Assembly (NCBI GenBank): GCA_036169595.1
Contig: CM069767.1
Coordinates: 1,537,501 to 1,597,500, forward strand
Direction: 5' to 3'
Source of the DNA: Dictyostelium firmibasis
Taxonomy: Eukaryota > Evosea > Eumycetozoa > Dictyosteliales > Dictyosteliaceae
DNA length: 60,000 nucleotides
The notes beneath the pieces are model-generated. The model was not told where the DNA came from, did no database searches, and saw nothing but the letters and a program-made list of their open reading frames with translations. Each line of letters begins with the position of its first letter. The first letter of the stretch is position 1. Below, piece by piece: positions 36,749 through 52,269 of this stretch. Made by a program: the position numbers and the translations under genes.

Positions 36749-39700
36749 TTAAAATAAAAATAATTCTTTTTTAGTAACTTCTCTCTTCCAAGCTGGGATC
36801 TTTAACCATTCAGTTCTAGTCATTTTGAAAACTTTTTCAAAATCCTCATCACCGAGATAAGTATCCAATTTTGTAGAGTCGACGCCAGCTGGTAATGGAT
36901 CAGCCAATAACTCTTCGTATGTATAGATTTCTTTGAGATAATCTTTAAGGACTTGTTCAACAGGGATACCTGCTTTTTCAACCAAAGGTAGTTTAATCTT
37001 TGGATATTTTGAGGTACACCAAGCACGGAAATAAGATTTAAAGCCGATTGGTTCTTCAAATGGATTTACGATTAAAACTTGTGTATGTTCTTTTGAATGA
37101 CCCAATTTTGAGGTTTCAATAAAGTTTAATACAACTTCCATAGAGGTACGTTTAGTACGATGAGTTGCACGAGTACCAATCCAAATGTAAATATGACTTT
37201 GTACATCCAATATACAAACGGAGCCAATATCAAGATCATCTTGAGAGAATGGTGATTCCTCTATAACTTCAACGATACCAGATGCATTGCTACAAACAAA
37301 GAAACGTGGTTGATATGTAAATGAAGTTGGAATTGAACTACTTTGAATCATAATGTCATTGAAATATTTTTGTTTACCACCAAAAGATTCAAAGTGAGAC
37401 CAAAATTCATTAGTTTCATTACCTTCCTTTAAGATTTCAATTGGAGTTGACGACGATGATGAAATATTCTCAGCGATTGATAGAGCAGAAATTTGTTCAG
37501 CCTCTAATGAGAATTTACCATGCCAAATGTAAATTTTTTCAGGAGTACGTAAGATTGAAACGTGTAAAGTATTTAACATTGTACTTGAGAGTTCCACTTG
37601 AACTGCACGAATATCAATTTTATCAAAACCTTTAACTTGATAGAGTGATGGTTTCTTGGGATCATAGTTATTATATTTACCTTTATGAATTATCATTTTA
37701 CCTTTGAATAGATTTAAAAAGTTTTTACATTCTTTGTTTGCAACTACTCTAGTTTGAACACAAGCACCAACCAATGATTCATGAAGATCAACAGTTAAAT
37801 AAGCGGATGTACCCTTTTCATTGATTGATGAATCTCTACCTAGATAATAGTAGATAACATGAGATTCCTTATTGTTTTGCATATAGGTGTACAATACGAT
37901 ATAACTATCGGATGAAAAGAATTGAGAGTATAGATGTTGAGGATGATCGATCTTTTCATAGTCTTCAATCTTCCAAACTTTGACACGACCACCCTCATCG
38001 ATTGGAATAGTGAAAAGAACTTCATTGTCAACGAGTGTACTCAACATACGTGATGCCAAAGCTTCAATCTTATGCTCAACCTTTGAAGTGGCTACATGGC
38101 TTTTAATCTCTTGACGAGTAGTAGAAATTGGTAACATACCTGGATAGTTTGCAAACTTTTCTTTGAAAAGATTATTCTCACCAAATTCGGTTAATCTTGT
38201 GATCTTTGTCCATTCAGTACGATCTTTTTGAGCTTGTAATACCAAAGCAACTTTGATTGCCATCTTTCTTTGAATTGATGACGATTCTTTACCTACCCAA
38301 ACAAAGATTTCAGTAACACAATCAACAACAAATACAAATTTAGTGTTTAAGATCTCTTTGTTTGGTAATTTCCAATCGGTACCTTCCCAGGCCAAACGAG
38401 CACGTAACGAATTCTTTTTAACATCTAAACCAACACGATAGATTGAAGTTTTAATTGATTCCAAATCTTGTTCTTCAGGTGTTGGAGTGGTTGCAATTGG
38501 ATCTAAACTACCGCCACCACCTAAAATTTCCCAAAAATCAAATGATTGTTCGTCACGACCTTGATCCAATTGAATCAATGTTGATTTACCACCTCTTTCT
38601 TTGGTACGAATTCTATTAGCAAAATCCAATGCCTTTGCTTTGTTAACACGACTTGTCTTTGAACCTGCCCAAACAAAAATTCTTGGACCAGCATCTAAAA
38701 TAAATGAATTATGACAATTCAAAGAGGATGTTGATAATTTAACCATTCTAACTCTAATCTTTCTTTTACCTTTTACTTGAATTAAAATCTTTTGTTTACC
38801 ATTTTTAATTGCTGTTAGATCCAAGAATTTAGTTAAATCCTCTGTTGCATCCAAGAGATTACCATTACTACCAGATGATTGAATGGTCGATGGTGACGAT
38901 AGTACCTCTTTTTCATTGATACCAAATAATTTAATGATATCGATTGAACGTTTTCTAGCAGCTTCTAAACCATCTATCCAACGAGTACAATCATCAAAAT
39001 CAGCTGTTGGTGCAATTGTACGGAAATTACAAACCACTTGATTCAATGAATCATAGAGGGTAAATTCATTTGGTGAAATCTTTTTAATCAATGAAATCGA
39101 TGATAATTGAATTCTAAGCTCTGGTGTTGTTGAGAGTTTATTACGTGAGACAAATAAATCCTCTGCTAGCAATGCAACAAAACATTGACCCCACATTGAA
39201 AAGATACCAGGTAATTTTCTTGATAATTGACCTTCCAATGGTTGTTCTTCCTCCTCCTCTTCAACACCACCTTCATTGGTATTTGACTCATCATCACTCA
39301 TTGGTGAACTAATTAATTCATCCATTGTTGAGGCTCTTGTTAATAATGATTTTGGTTTAGTTTCACCTGAACTCTTAAGATTTTGACGTAATACTGATAA
39401 CCATGATCCACGTTCTTCTTTTGTTTTTGCCAATAAATGAATGATACGATTTGGTGTTGACAATTGAAAACTAAAACCTTGAATTGTGAAAATATCTTTG
39501 GTTTTATGTGCAGAGATTGCTTTCTCCAAATGAATTGTCTCCAAAGGATCCAATTGTTTCAATGATTTACTCTTATAAGAATAGAGCATACCCTCTGAAA
39601 CTACATACCATTTCTCTGTATTTGAATTCCATAATAAACCTGGTATCAATTCAATTAAACTACCTTCAATAACAATATCACTTTGTTTAATACCTGTGCT

Positions 39701-41907
39701 TGAATTTAATGGTGTTGATGATGTTGAATTTGCTCTTAATGGTGGTGGTGTTGACGATGATGATGTCGATGTTGTCGATTGAGCAATTGTTAATGGTGAT
39801 GCAAAAGTTGATGGTGGTGTTGAAGTAGATGGTGATGGTTTTGAAAAACCACCTGAACTTTTTAATGATGTATATGATGGATTTCTTGATAATACACTAT
39901 GATGTCTAGTTTGGGTTGGTGTTGATGATTGTGGTGTTGTAGATTGTGGTGTTGATGATTGTGGTGTTGATGATTGTGGTGTTGTTGATTGTGATCCACT
40001 TTGTTGTTGTTCTTTTGGTGATGGCACTGAGAATTTTTGTAATGCATTTTTATTTTCAGAAATAACCACTGGTGATGGAGCAGCAGGGGTTGTATTAACT
40101 AAATGGAATTCGCCCATTGTTGGTGAAACTACAGATTGATCAACTTGTTGTTTCATTTCTCTATGAGCATTAATTGATTGACACCAGGCATCTCTTTGTT
40201 TAACTGAAGAACATTCCATTTTATGTTCTTTACCATTTATAAGAATAATATTGAAACGTAAAGACCACTCTTCACCAGAGTTATTCTCATCTTCATCATA
40301 GATATCGACATATTTTATATTTAAAATTGGTGATTCCCAAATTGCTTGGGCAGAATCTTCATTTAAGAAACAATAGATTTTATCTTTAACAATCTTTAAA
40401 TATCTATTCTCATAGGAATTAAATAACCATCCTTCAATCTCTTGTTTGACAATTCCCTCTGTGATAAATGATGAATCGCCATCTCCACCGCTACCACTAT
40501 TACCATTACCTCCACTACCAATTGAAAGTTTTGATAACTGCTCCAATTTATCTTTTTCTTTACTTTTGCCACCTTCCTCTTCAGAGACTTCATAAATTGA
40601 TTGAATACCTTCTGGTTTCATTGAAACAGTATGAGGAATTACTTTCAATTGTTTATCAGAGAACCAAAGAGAACAATCAGTTGTTGGGTCACCTGATGGA
40701 CATGGTGGGAAAATATCCTCTTGGAAGAGTTGTGATTTTCTTGGACACATGAATGAAACCATCTCGACCGAATTTGATGCTGTTAAACGTAAGAATCTAT
40801 CGATTTCACAAATGTTTACATCTACAACACTCTTTGGTAATAGGGTGATGGCACTTTGAGTGACATTACCAAATGTTGCTTTACTAATTAGATGAGCATT
40901 ATTCTTTTCAATCTCATAATAGTATATACCATCACCTTTGCCACCCAAATAAACAATGTTTGTACCGAAATCATAGTATGGTGATAGAATGGAAGAATCA
41001 GTTGTAACATCCTTTGAAATCAATGGTTGTGATGATTGTAATTGACGTGGATCCCAAAGATAAAGTTGACGTTGTGCACTTTTATTAGCACCAACAGTAC
41101 AAATTAATTCCAAACCATTTGAGTCTGCCCAACATAATTTAAAACCTTGAGCACCCTCATGGGTTGATATAGTTTGAATTGGAGCTGATTGAGTTCTTGG
41201 ATCGTATAATCTCATTTTTTTATCCCTTGAAGATGTTGCCAATTTATCGCCACCACTCCATGTATTCCAACCAACTGACATAATTAAATCCTCATGTCCC
41301 GTTAATTTTTGAATGACCGATGATGATTCACCTGTTGATGCTAAATCCCAAATATCCAAATTGTAATCCAATGTTGATGACATAAATAATGAATCGACTG
41401 ATGGATGAAAATAAACACCAGTAACTCTCTTTTGTTGTTTTGGTAATGTAATCAATGGTGTCACTAAATTATCCTTTATCAATCCCTCCTCTGGTACTTC
41501 CCAAATCTTTATTGTACAATCTCTACTACCAGTTGCAACTACATGATCATTGAAATTACTAAATTCAAAACATGATATAGGATCAGTGTGTCCCTTAATA
41601 CAAAATGGAGTATCTGGTACTTTACCATGATTACTTAATTTTGTAATTGATAAACATGATCCACCTAAGTAATAATAATAATATTAATAATATAATTTAT
41701 TTTCATTTATTTTTTTCAATTAAAAAATACATTACCACCAATTGCAGAAGGATAAGCAAATAAACTTTTTGAAGATTTTAAAAGTTCTTCTGATGCTGAA
41801 TTTACTTTTAAATTTGTATAAAATAATTCTTTTTTACAAACTTTATTAAATACATTCCTAACTTTTGATTCCCTTACAATTGGTTTATCAATACTTTTAT
41901 ATTCCAT
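36749..41907 (-). CDS. vilA: Villidin: WD40-PH-gelsolin-headpiece actin-binding protein
   Basis: Exons 41907-41736 and 41664-36749 join in frame to 1695 aa, about 190 kDa, the size reported for Dictyostelium villidin. The N-terminus is coronin-like (SKVRNVFNK, ELFYTNLKVNSASEE) and continues into WD40 repeats (to about 420). Three PH domains begin near 468 (EGWLFNSYENRYLKI), 723 (IEGSLIELIPGLLW) and 865 (LEGQLSRKLPGIFSMW). Gelsolin/villin-type repeats follow (FVWAGSKTSRVNKAKALDFA; FVWVGKESSSIQRK; IYIWIGTRATHRTKR). A villin headpiece ends the chain (YTYEELLADP; WLKIPAWKREVTKKELFLF). It links membranes and actin filaments. Ser/Thr/Pro/Gln low complexity separates PH1 from PH2. The symbol is from memory. 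Confidence 0.95.
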
Positions 41908-43020
41908 TTTATTATTTTATATCGTTTTATTTTTTTTTTTTTTTTTTTTTTTTTATTTTAAAAATACATTAAAATATACACAAACTTCCCTTTTTTTTTT
42001 TTGGAAAAAAAAAATTTGGATATTTATTAGTTTTATAAAAATACACACAAACAATGAAAAATAAAAAAATATTTAAAAATAAAAATAAATCTATATTTTA
42101 CAATTTTGGAAAAATGAAAAATAATATTAGTAAGTTTATAAATAAATTATACAATTTGTAAAAAAAAAATTAGTTTAAATATGAAAAAAAAAAAATAACG
42201 AATAGAAAATGTTTAAATTAAAATAAATAAATGTTTAAATATATATATTTATATTAATAAGAAAGAAAATCTCCCCAATTAATTGTGGGAATAGAAATAA
42301 TAAGAAAATAAAAAAAAGTGGAATGAATAAATAAGCAAATAAATAATAAATAGCTATTAAATTATAATAAAAAAATAAAAAATATAAAAAAAATAAAAAA
42401 AACTAGAGAATTCAAAATAATTTACAAAATAATTTTTAAAATAAAAATAAAATTATAATAATAATAAAAAAAATTTAAAAATTTAAAAATAAAAATAAAA
42501 ATGAAATACTAATAAAGACAATTATTATGCATAGTTTATATGGATTTTTAGTTTTTTAAAATAAAAATAAAAAATTTATATAGGTGTGTGTGTGACATTT
42601 ATAAATATCTATATAATTTTAATATAAAAAAAAAAAAAAAAAAAAAGAAAATACATACTAATGGGGATTTTAGGGAAAAAAAAAAAAAAAACACAAATTA
42701 TGTGTACAAAGGATATATAGTATTATTAATATTAAGTGAAGTGAATTTATTTAAATGTTTTTGCAATAAACAACAACATAAATAAAATAAATAATAATAA
42801 TAATAATAAAATTGAATTTAAAAATAAAAATAAATAAAAAAATAAAAATAAAAAAAAAAAGAGATAGAGAAAGAGATGGTGTTGAATTTTTTTTTTAAGA
42901 TGATAAAAAAAAAAAAAAAGAAAATAAAAATTAAAAAACAAATATGTTAATTATTTTATAGTTAAAATTTTCAATAAAATCATGATGGAGGTTGTGTGTG
43001 TCTGTTGTTGTTTTATTTTG

Positions 43021-43051
<31 letters not shown>

Positions 43052-43904
43052 TTTTTGTATGTAAAAACTCTAAAATTATTATAATATAAAAATTTATATT
43101 TGTGCGAAAATTTTTTTTTTTGTTGTCCACACACCCACACTTTCACTACCAACAACACAAACAAAAAAAAAAAAGTATTTTAAGGTAGTTTAAAAATAGA
43201 TTATTACAGCAGGAATAATAATATTGTAGTTGTTATGTGAGTGTGTCTTTTTTGTGTGAATTTATATGACTACCTTTAATACATTATTGACTGTATGTGT
43301 ATTTGTTTTTGTCGTTATTAATGTTGTTGTTGTTGTTGTTGTTGTTGGTCGTTCTTTGGTGTGTGTGTGTGTGTGTGTTTTATATTAATAAGGTACCCCT
43401 AAATAATAGCTAAACAACACAAAAATATATTTCAGATATCTTTAAGGTTGTTTTATTTTATTTTATTTTATCTAGATTTTGTAAAAAGTAAATAACAATT
43501 ATCATTGATTTTTTTTGTAGTTTTAATTATTTAACTTGAGAAAATATTATTATCTTTGTTTCTTTTTTTCTTATAACCCCCAATTAAATAATTACTGCAT
43601 TTGTATAAACTCTTTTTTTTGAATTTTTTTTATTTTATTTTATTTTTTTTATTGTTTTCAAATTTAATACATCATTTCATCGGCATATTTAAAAAAAACA
43701 TATTAACTATCATTAAAAAAAAAAAAAAAAAAAAATAAACAAAAGAAATAACAATAATACGATTCAATTTTGATTTGTGAGATGATAATACTGGTGTTAC
43801 AACAATTCTTGTGAAATTTACCTTTTTTTTATTTTTATTTTTATTTATATTTTAATATTTTTATTTTAAAAGGTTTTTATTTTTTTAATAATTATTTATT
43901 TTAT

Positions 43905-43946
<42 letters not shown>

Positions 43947-44456
43947 AAACAAAAAAAAAAAAGTGGGTTTTTGATCGAAGTAACAAGCAAGTGTTTTTTT
44001 TTTTTTTTGTGTTATTAAAAATAAATATTAAATAAAAATTTGCAAATATTTTCAGCGAGGCAAAAAAAAAATTTTAAAAAAAATAAAAAAAAAAAAAAAA
44101 AAGGATTTTTTTTGCAACTGACCCAAAGAGATCTCACTTATGACAGGACATAGATCGATTTGAATTTTTTTTTTTTTCAAATTTTAGAAATATTATATGA
44201 AATTTCATATTAAAAAAAATAATAATTTTATTTCCTTTTTTTTCCCTTTTCTTTTTTTTCCTTTTCTTTTTTTTCCCTTTTCTTTTTTTTCTTTCACTTT
44301 TTTTTTCCACTTATTTTTGGTTATTGAAGCAATTATTATAAAAAAATCTTTTTTTCAAATTTTATTTTTATTTTTTTTTATTTTTTTTTTAATTTTTTTA
44401 TTTTTTTTTAAATTATTATTATAAAACTAATTACTCTAATCACCACTACTATAGTA
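41908..44456. other. Gene-free 2.5 kb upstream of villidin
   Basis: No credible gene. Read on the minus strand it is the likely villidin promoter and leader: CA-rich stretches, a CA repeat and a CAA repeat near 43322-43378, and T runs. Patches of higher G+C lie at 43975-44000 and 44110-44165 (GCAACTGACCCAAAGAGATC). An upstream non-coding exon is possible but not proven. Confidence 0.5.
43322..43378. repeat. GTT and GT simple repeats
   Basis: About eight GTT units (43322-43346) and, after GGTCGTTCTTTG, about nine GT units (43360-43377). Read from the villidin strand they are CAA and CA repeats, typical of Dictyostelium leaders. Confidence 0.8.
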
Positions 44457-46358
<1,902 letters not shown>

Positions 46359-47000
46359 TTTTTTTTTTTATTTATTTATCTATTTATTATATTTGGTGTA
46401 TATTTATTACAATGATCGTATATTTTTTTATAAATAATAAAATAAAAAAATAATAAAAAAAGAGTATAGTGTAGGTGATGTATATGTGATATGGATGTGA
46501 TCGTTTTTGAGAGGGAATTGATAAAATATTTGCACTAATTAATTATTATTTTACATATATTATGCACTAATATCTTTTTTTTTTTTTTTAAAATTTTTTT
46601 TTTTTTTATAAAAAGTGAAAAATAAAATTAAAAAAAAAATATTTTTCAATTTTTTCCACACATTTCATAAATATCTTTTCACCTCGTTTTTCCTCATTAA
46701 TTTTTTTTTTATTATTTAATTAAAATAATAATTTATATTTTCAGCTTATTTAATAAATTAAAATTGATTTCACAGTTATGATAATTTTTTTTATTTTTTT
46801 AACAAAAAACCAATTTCAATACTAAAATTTGAGTTTTTTATTAATAGCTATATTTTTAATTTAATTTAAAAAAACAAAAGTTGAATTTTAAGGAAACATT
46901 TTCAAAACATCATAACTATCAATTTATTATCTGAAAAAAACAAATTTTAATTTGTCAAAAATAAAAAAAATAAAAAAATAGTTTTATTTTTTTATTTTTT

Positions 47001-47031
<31 letters not shown>

Positions 47032-47244
47032 GTGAAGGTTTGCTTTTAAATTTTATGATATAATTTAACACGTATGAAATAGTTTCCTTCTTCGATCAAA
47101 AGAAGCTATGAATTTGGAAACTTTAATTCATTTGTGAAAAATGATGGTATAAATAAAAAAAAAAAAAAAAAAAATATTGGATGAAAAATAAATATTAAAA
47201 TAATTAAAACAAAAAAATAAAATAATAATAAATAAATATATAAA
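46359..47244. promoter_or_regulatory. Divergent intergenic region, CCZ1 / SDR
   Basis: 886 bp of A/T with T runs (for example 47007-47030). Small G+C-richer patches lie at 46460-46520 (GTGTAGGTGATG) and 47031-47115. It contains promoters for both genes; no element is recognised. Confidence 0.5.
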
Positions 47245-48099
47245 ATGGAACCAATTTTAAAATCAATAGAAACTAAACAGGTTTGGTATATTACTGGTTG
47301 TACAAGTGGTACTGGTTTAGCATTAACAGAAAAGTTATTATCATTAGGTCACAAAGTTAGTGGTACAACTAGGGATTTGAAAAAATTACAACAATTATCG
47401 ATTTACAAGAATGATTCATTCTTAGGTTTACAAGTTAACATTACCAATAGTCTATCAGTTCTAGATTCAATTGAAAAGACAATTGAACATTTTGGTGAAC
47501 TAACTCATGTTATCAATAATGCAGGTTATGGTATTGTAGGAGCTGTTGAAGAGGTAACAGAAGAAGAAGATAGAAAATTAATGGATGCGCTCTACTTTGG
47601 TCCTTTGAATGTGATTCGTTCAGTTTTACCATATTTCCGTTCAAAAAAGGATGGTTATATTTTCAATGTTAGCTCAATTTCTGGTATTAAAGGGTATCCT
47701 AGATTTGGTAATTATAGTGGTGCAAAGTTTGCATTGGTTGGTTTAACTGAATCATTGGCTCAAGATGTTGCACCATTCAATATTAAAGTATCATGTATTA
47801 TACTTGGTTATATTGCTACAGGTTTTCAGAATGGAAATGATTACAGTAAAAATTTGATTCCAGAATATCAAAGTCGTGAAATTTATGGTGCAATAATGAA
47901 ACATGTTGAAACTACAGTAACTGCTGGTGATCCTTATAAAGTTGCTGATGTTATCATTGAAAATTCTATTAAATCTGATGGTATACCTTATAATATTTTC
48001 ATTGGTCCTCTTAGTACCTTTAGTATCGCTGAGGCTAAAATTAATGAATTAACTCAACAAATCGAATCTCAAAAACAAAGAAATTCAAATGTTTGTTAA
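47245..48099 (+). CDS. Short-chain dehydrogenase/reductase
   Basis: 284 aa, single exon. Classical SDR fold: nucleotide-binding TGCTSGTG (17-24), NNAG (91-94), catalytic Ser in NVSSISG (141-147) and YSGAK with Tyr157/Lys161. TTRD after the second strand suggests NADP preference, though this is inference. Length fits the classical SDR family. Substrate cannot be told. The glycine motif TGxTSGTG has Thr where many family members have Ile/Phe, a mild variation. No targeting signal. Upstream is the divergent CCZ1 promoter region. Confidence 0.93.
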   Translation: MEPILKSIETKQVWYITGCTSGTGLALTEKLLSLGHKVSGTTRDLKKLQQLSIYKNDSFLGLQVNITNSLSVLDSIEKTIEHFGELTHVINNAGYGIVGAVEEVTEEEDRKLMDALYFGPLNVIRSVLPYFRSKKDGYIFNVSSISGIKGYPRFGNYSGAKFALVGLTESLAQDVAPFNIKVSCIILGYIATGFQNGNDYSKNLIPEYQSREIYGAIMKHVETTVTAGDPYKVADVIIENSIKSDGIPYNIFIGPLSTFSIAEAKINELTQQIESQKQRNSNVC

Positions 48100-48569
48100 A
48101 AAAAACATAAGAAACTCCACCCCCCTCTATTTATATTAAATTTTAATTTTTTTTTTTTTTATATATATTATCTAAAATTAGTTTCAAAAAAAAAAAGAAA
48201 AAAAAATAAAAAATTATTTTATATTGATGACTCTTAAACTAAATATTTATAATGTAACATTTACCTATTTTGTTAAATTTAGATTTAATAATTGTAAATA
48301 AGAAAAAAAAAAAGAAACCCACATTTAAAACATAAATAAAGAAAATTCAAAAGAAAAATAAGATTCATTTGGTGGATAGTCACAAATCAAGTTTTTTCAG
48401 ATATTTTTTTTCTTTCGAATTTTCATTTTAAACGGTTTAAATTTTTTTTATTTTTTTTTATTTTTTTTTAATTTTTATTTTTTTTTTTTTTTTTTTGTGA
48501 ATTGAAAAAATTATTTTTTTTTTTTTTTTTTTTTTTTTCATTTTAACAAATTAGTCATATAATAGAAAA
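48100..48569. promoter_or_regulatory. Intergenic, cathepsin upstream region
   Basis: 470 bp with C-rich CCACCCCCCTC just after the SDR stop, A runs, a patch TTTGGTGGATAGTCACAAATC near 48368-48388, and T runs before the ATG. It holds the SDR 3' UTR and the cathepsin promoter. Confidence 0.5.
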
Positions 48570-49994
48570 ATGAGATTCTCATATATCATTTGTTTAATTC
48601 TTGTATCTTTTTACTTTGCTTCAGTTTGTTTTGGTTCATTCCTCGATAAACCAGCTTTAGATGATGATCTCATCAACCAAATCAACAGCAACAAAAAATC
48701 CTCATGGACTGCCGGCAGAAATCAAAACTTTGAAGGTAAAACCATTGGCGATGCCATTGGATTAATGGGTACCAAAAAAACCCCAGCTCCATTCAAATTA
48801 ACTGAAGATGGTGAAGCAGTTAAAGATTCAATCCCAACTTCTTTCGACTCACGTACCCAATGGCCAAACTGTATCCACCCAATCCTCAACCAAGAACAAT
48901 GCGGTTCATGTTGGGCTTTTTCTTCATCTGAAGTTTTAAGTGATAGAATATGTATTGCATCAAATGGTAAAACCAACCCAGGTGCTCTCAGCCCACAAAA
49001 CTTAGTTTCATGTGATGTTTTTGGTAATGATGGTTGTAGTGGTGGTATCCCACAATTAGCTTGGTAGGTTTTAAGTTATCTTTTAAAAACAATATTTTTT
49101 TTTTTATTTTCTTTTTTTTCTCAAAGTTTTAACAATTTTTTTATTTTATTTTATTTTTTATATAATAAAATCGAAATTATCTTAAATCAATATAAATAAC
49201 AACAATAACATCAACTTTTCACTTTAGGGAATACATGGTAAGTTATCCTTAAATATTTTTTTTATGATTAATTGCATTTTTCATTTTTTAACAATCTTTT
49301 TTTTTTTTTTTTTTTTTTTTCTCTCTAAATAACCATTTTAATTAGGAATTACACGGTCTTGTCACTGATTCATGTTACCCATACACTGCAGGTAACGGTA
49401 CAGTCTATTCTTGTGAAAAATCATGTTCAGACAGTGAATCATACACTTTACACAGAGCCAAACCATTAACTTTAAAGACTTGCTCATCAGTCCAATGTAT
49501 CCAAGAAAACATTTTAGCTTATGGCCCAATCGTTGGTACCATGGAAGTTTACTCTGATTTCATGAATTATCAATCAGGTAAGTTTATAAAAAAAAAAAAA
49601 ATAATAGAAATTGATAACATGAACATTTTGCTAATATTTTATATTAATATCATTTTATATTTATAGGTGTCTATACTTATCAAAGTGGTTCTTTACTTGG
49701 TGGTCATGCCATCAAAATCGTTGGTTGGGGTTTCGACGAAACTTCCCAATTAAACTATTGGATCGTTGCAAATTCATGGGGTCCAGGTAAGTCATTTTAA
49801 TTTTATTTTTTTTTTTTTTCGTATTTTAAATAACTACATGTTTCAATTTTCTTTGCAAAAACTAATTTACATTTTTTTTTTTTTTTTTTTTGTAAACTAC
49901 TTTAAAAGATTGGGGTATTAATGGTTTCTTCTGGATTTCTATGGAAACTTGTTCAATCTCAAGTGATGCAAGTGCTGCCCAAGCTCGTGTTTAA
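48570..49994 (+). CDS. Cathepsin B-like cysteine protease (papain family)
   Basis: Five exons, 48570-49063, a 10-nt microexon 49228-49237, 49346-49577, 49667-49786 and 49909-49994, join in frame to 313 aa. A signal peptide (about 1-22) and propeptide precede a mature enzyme starting near IPTSFDSRTQW (about 88). Catalytic residues: Cys114 in QCGSCWAF, His259 in GGHAIKIVGWG and Asn281 in NSWG. The microexon encodes the end of Trp, then Glu-Tyr-Met, aligning with the cathepsin B AWNFW region. The His-His occluding loop of cathepsin B is absent: the YPYTAGNGTVYSCEKSC segment is short, so endopeptidase rather than carboxydipeptidase activity is predicted. Probable site is the lysosome. Confidence 0.93.
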
Positions 49995-50198
49995 AGATTT
50001 AAAATAAAATAATTTTTTTAATGTATCCTAAAAAAATAACATTTTTCTTTTCCATTGATAATGGGAACATTTGATAATATTTTTTTAATATAAATAACAA
50101 AGCTTGGTTAAAATCGTAACAAATTATATTATTTCCCTTGTTGGTCTGTTTTTTTTTGAAAATTTATATATTTATTAATTTATTTTTTTAAAATTTTT

Positions 50199-52269
50199 TT
50201 ATTTTTTAGTTATCGATTTTTTAGCTGTTGGAGTAGTAGTTTTTGTAACTTTTTTAGTGGTAGTGGTGGTTGTAGTAGTTGCAGTTGGTTCTTCAATTAA
50301 TTTTTTATTTGGGGTGGCAGCTGGTTTCTTTTTTTCTTCGACTATGGTTGATTTTTTTGATGAATCATCATTTTGTAATTCTAAATCATCTTTTAAATTA
50401 AATAAATTTTCAATACCTTTAAATTTGGTGGCATTTAATTTTGATTTTGATTTCTTTAAATCAAGAGATGCTTTCTCTTTGAGATCATTTGGTAAAGTTT
50501 TTAAAAGATCACGATAAATGTAAACGATATTTTGACTCTTGAGACAAAGATCGATCCAATTATGTTTTTCAATCAATTGTTGTGGAAGTTCAGTTGATTT
50601 AATATGATCATTACGTAAAAGAGATTGAATGTTAATATGTTGTTCTTCAAGGAGATCCTCTTCCATAAGGTCTAAGATTCTCTTCATTAAGATGATTTTA
50701 TTACCATCGGCATTTTTTAAAGTTTGATTTAAAACCTTTGTACCCCATTGACTTGAGAGTAACTCTTGAGTATGATTTGAACAAAGTTCAATTAATTTTG
50801 GTGAGATCCAACTCAATAATTCCTTTCTTCTTTGATCACGATCTTTTTTACTGATTTCATGTTGAATACCACAACTGTTAACCATTGATTTAGTGAGTAG
50901 TGATAAAGTTTGTTCGGTGAAATTTTGTGGTGAATAAGGTGCTAATAAATGAAGAATCCAAAGTGAACCTTGTTTAGTGATTGAACATTCTGGTAATACT
51001 GGAATCAATTCATTGAATACTGATTTAATAATCATTTGAGTATCATCTGTTACATCCAATAAACGTACCAATGCTAAGAAACCATACTCTTCACTTGCAA
51101 TCTTTGGAACGAAATCTTTTAATGACTTTACAATTGATTTTCTTGTTTTTGGTGTTGCATATGAAATAACATAATATGCAACTAAACTACCTTCTTTACT
51201 ATGAATCATTGGTAATAATAATTCTCCTAATGTTTCTGACATATCAACACAATTATCTGGTGATGCATGTCTAAATTTAAAGAAATGAAAATTAGTATTT
51301 TTATTTTTTTTTTTTTTTTTTCAATAATAATAATAATTTATAAACTTACCTAAAAAACTCAATTAATAAAGTTTGAATAATTGTATATTGAACTAAACGT
51401 TCACCTTTTGAAGATAAAAGTTTAGTTAATTGAGAGGAGAGATAAGTAATGATTGAATCTTTTTTTTGAGGTGAAGATTCGACGATTGTATCCAAAGTTC
51501 TTGGTTGATCAGATTTGAATAAACGATATTCTGGACCATAGAATTCTTCGATAATATGAGTTTTTTGTAATTTTGAAGCAATTTCTGAATAGATATACTC
51601 AATGACGGATGAAGATTCTTTATGGGAAATCAAAGAGATGAATTTACCAGAGAATTGATTGATGATTGAATTTCTTTGTTCCTCAGTACCATATTTTAAA
51701 AGTTTTAAAATTAAAAATCTACCATATTGTGTTTTGGAAATAATGGTTTCTTGATCTTTCAACTCTTTGAATACGATCTCTTTTTGTTTCTCATTACCAT
51801 ACTTTAACAAAGTTTGAACTACACGTGATGCATCATGTTTAACAATTACATTCAATACATTTCCTTTAAGTTTTTGAGTTAATTGTTCAACTAAGGTTGC
51901 TCTTTCCTCACTTGATAATTTAATTTCTTTAATTTTAACCCATAATATCTTTAAATCTCTAACTAATCCATGATTTTTATCAAATTTTGATTTCTTTTCA
52001 AATTTTTCTTCTCTTTTTTCTTTTTTTGTTAATTTCTTTTTTGGCTCATTAGATTTCTCTATATTCTCATTCTTGTTATCTTGGCTTTTGTTGGTGTCTA
52101 TTTTTTTCTTATATTTGTCTGTATTCTTTTCATTTTTAAAATCTTTGACTTTTATATTATCTTTACCAACACCTTTATTGGTTGAAATTGCTTTCTTTGA
52201 ATCTCCCTTTGATTTCTTTACAACTTTTTTATCATTTTTTGTTGATTTAATTGCTTTTGCTGGTGCCAT
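50199..52269 (-). CDS. PUM3/Puf6-like nucleolar pumilio protein
   Basis: Exons 52269-51350 and 51270-50199 join in frame to 663 aa. PUM3 (Puf-A, yeast Puf6) binds RNA in the nucleolus and aids 60S assembly. The first ~110 residues are a Lys-rich, low-complexity nuclear region, followed by HGLVRDLKILWVKIKEIKL, a hallmark of the family, and pumilio repeats (VKHDASRVVQTLLKYGN; KTQYGRFLILKLLKYGT; ESSSVIEYIY; KGERLVQYTIIQTLL; SEEYGFLALVRLLDVTDDT; QWGTKVLNQTLK). The C-terminus is Thr/Lys-rich. The start is MAPAKAIKS at 52269; an upstream extension of poly-Phe is the A run read in frame and is rejected. The intron is 79 bp. Confidence 0.94.

Noticed and set aside
44197-44424. Phe-rich plus-strand frame before CCZ1
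   Set aside because: C/T-rich homopolymer blocks read as Phe/Pro; no gene-like features.
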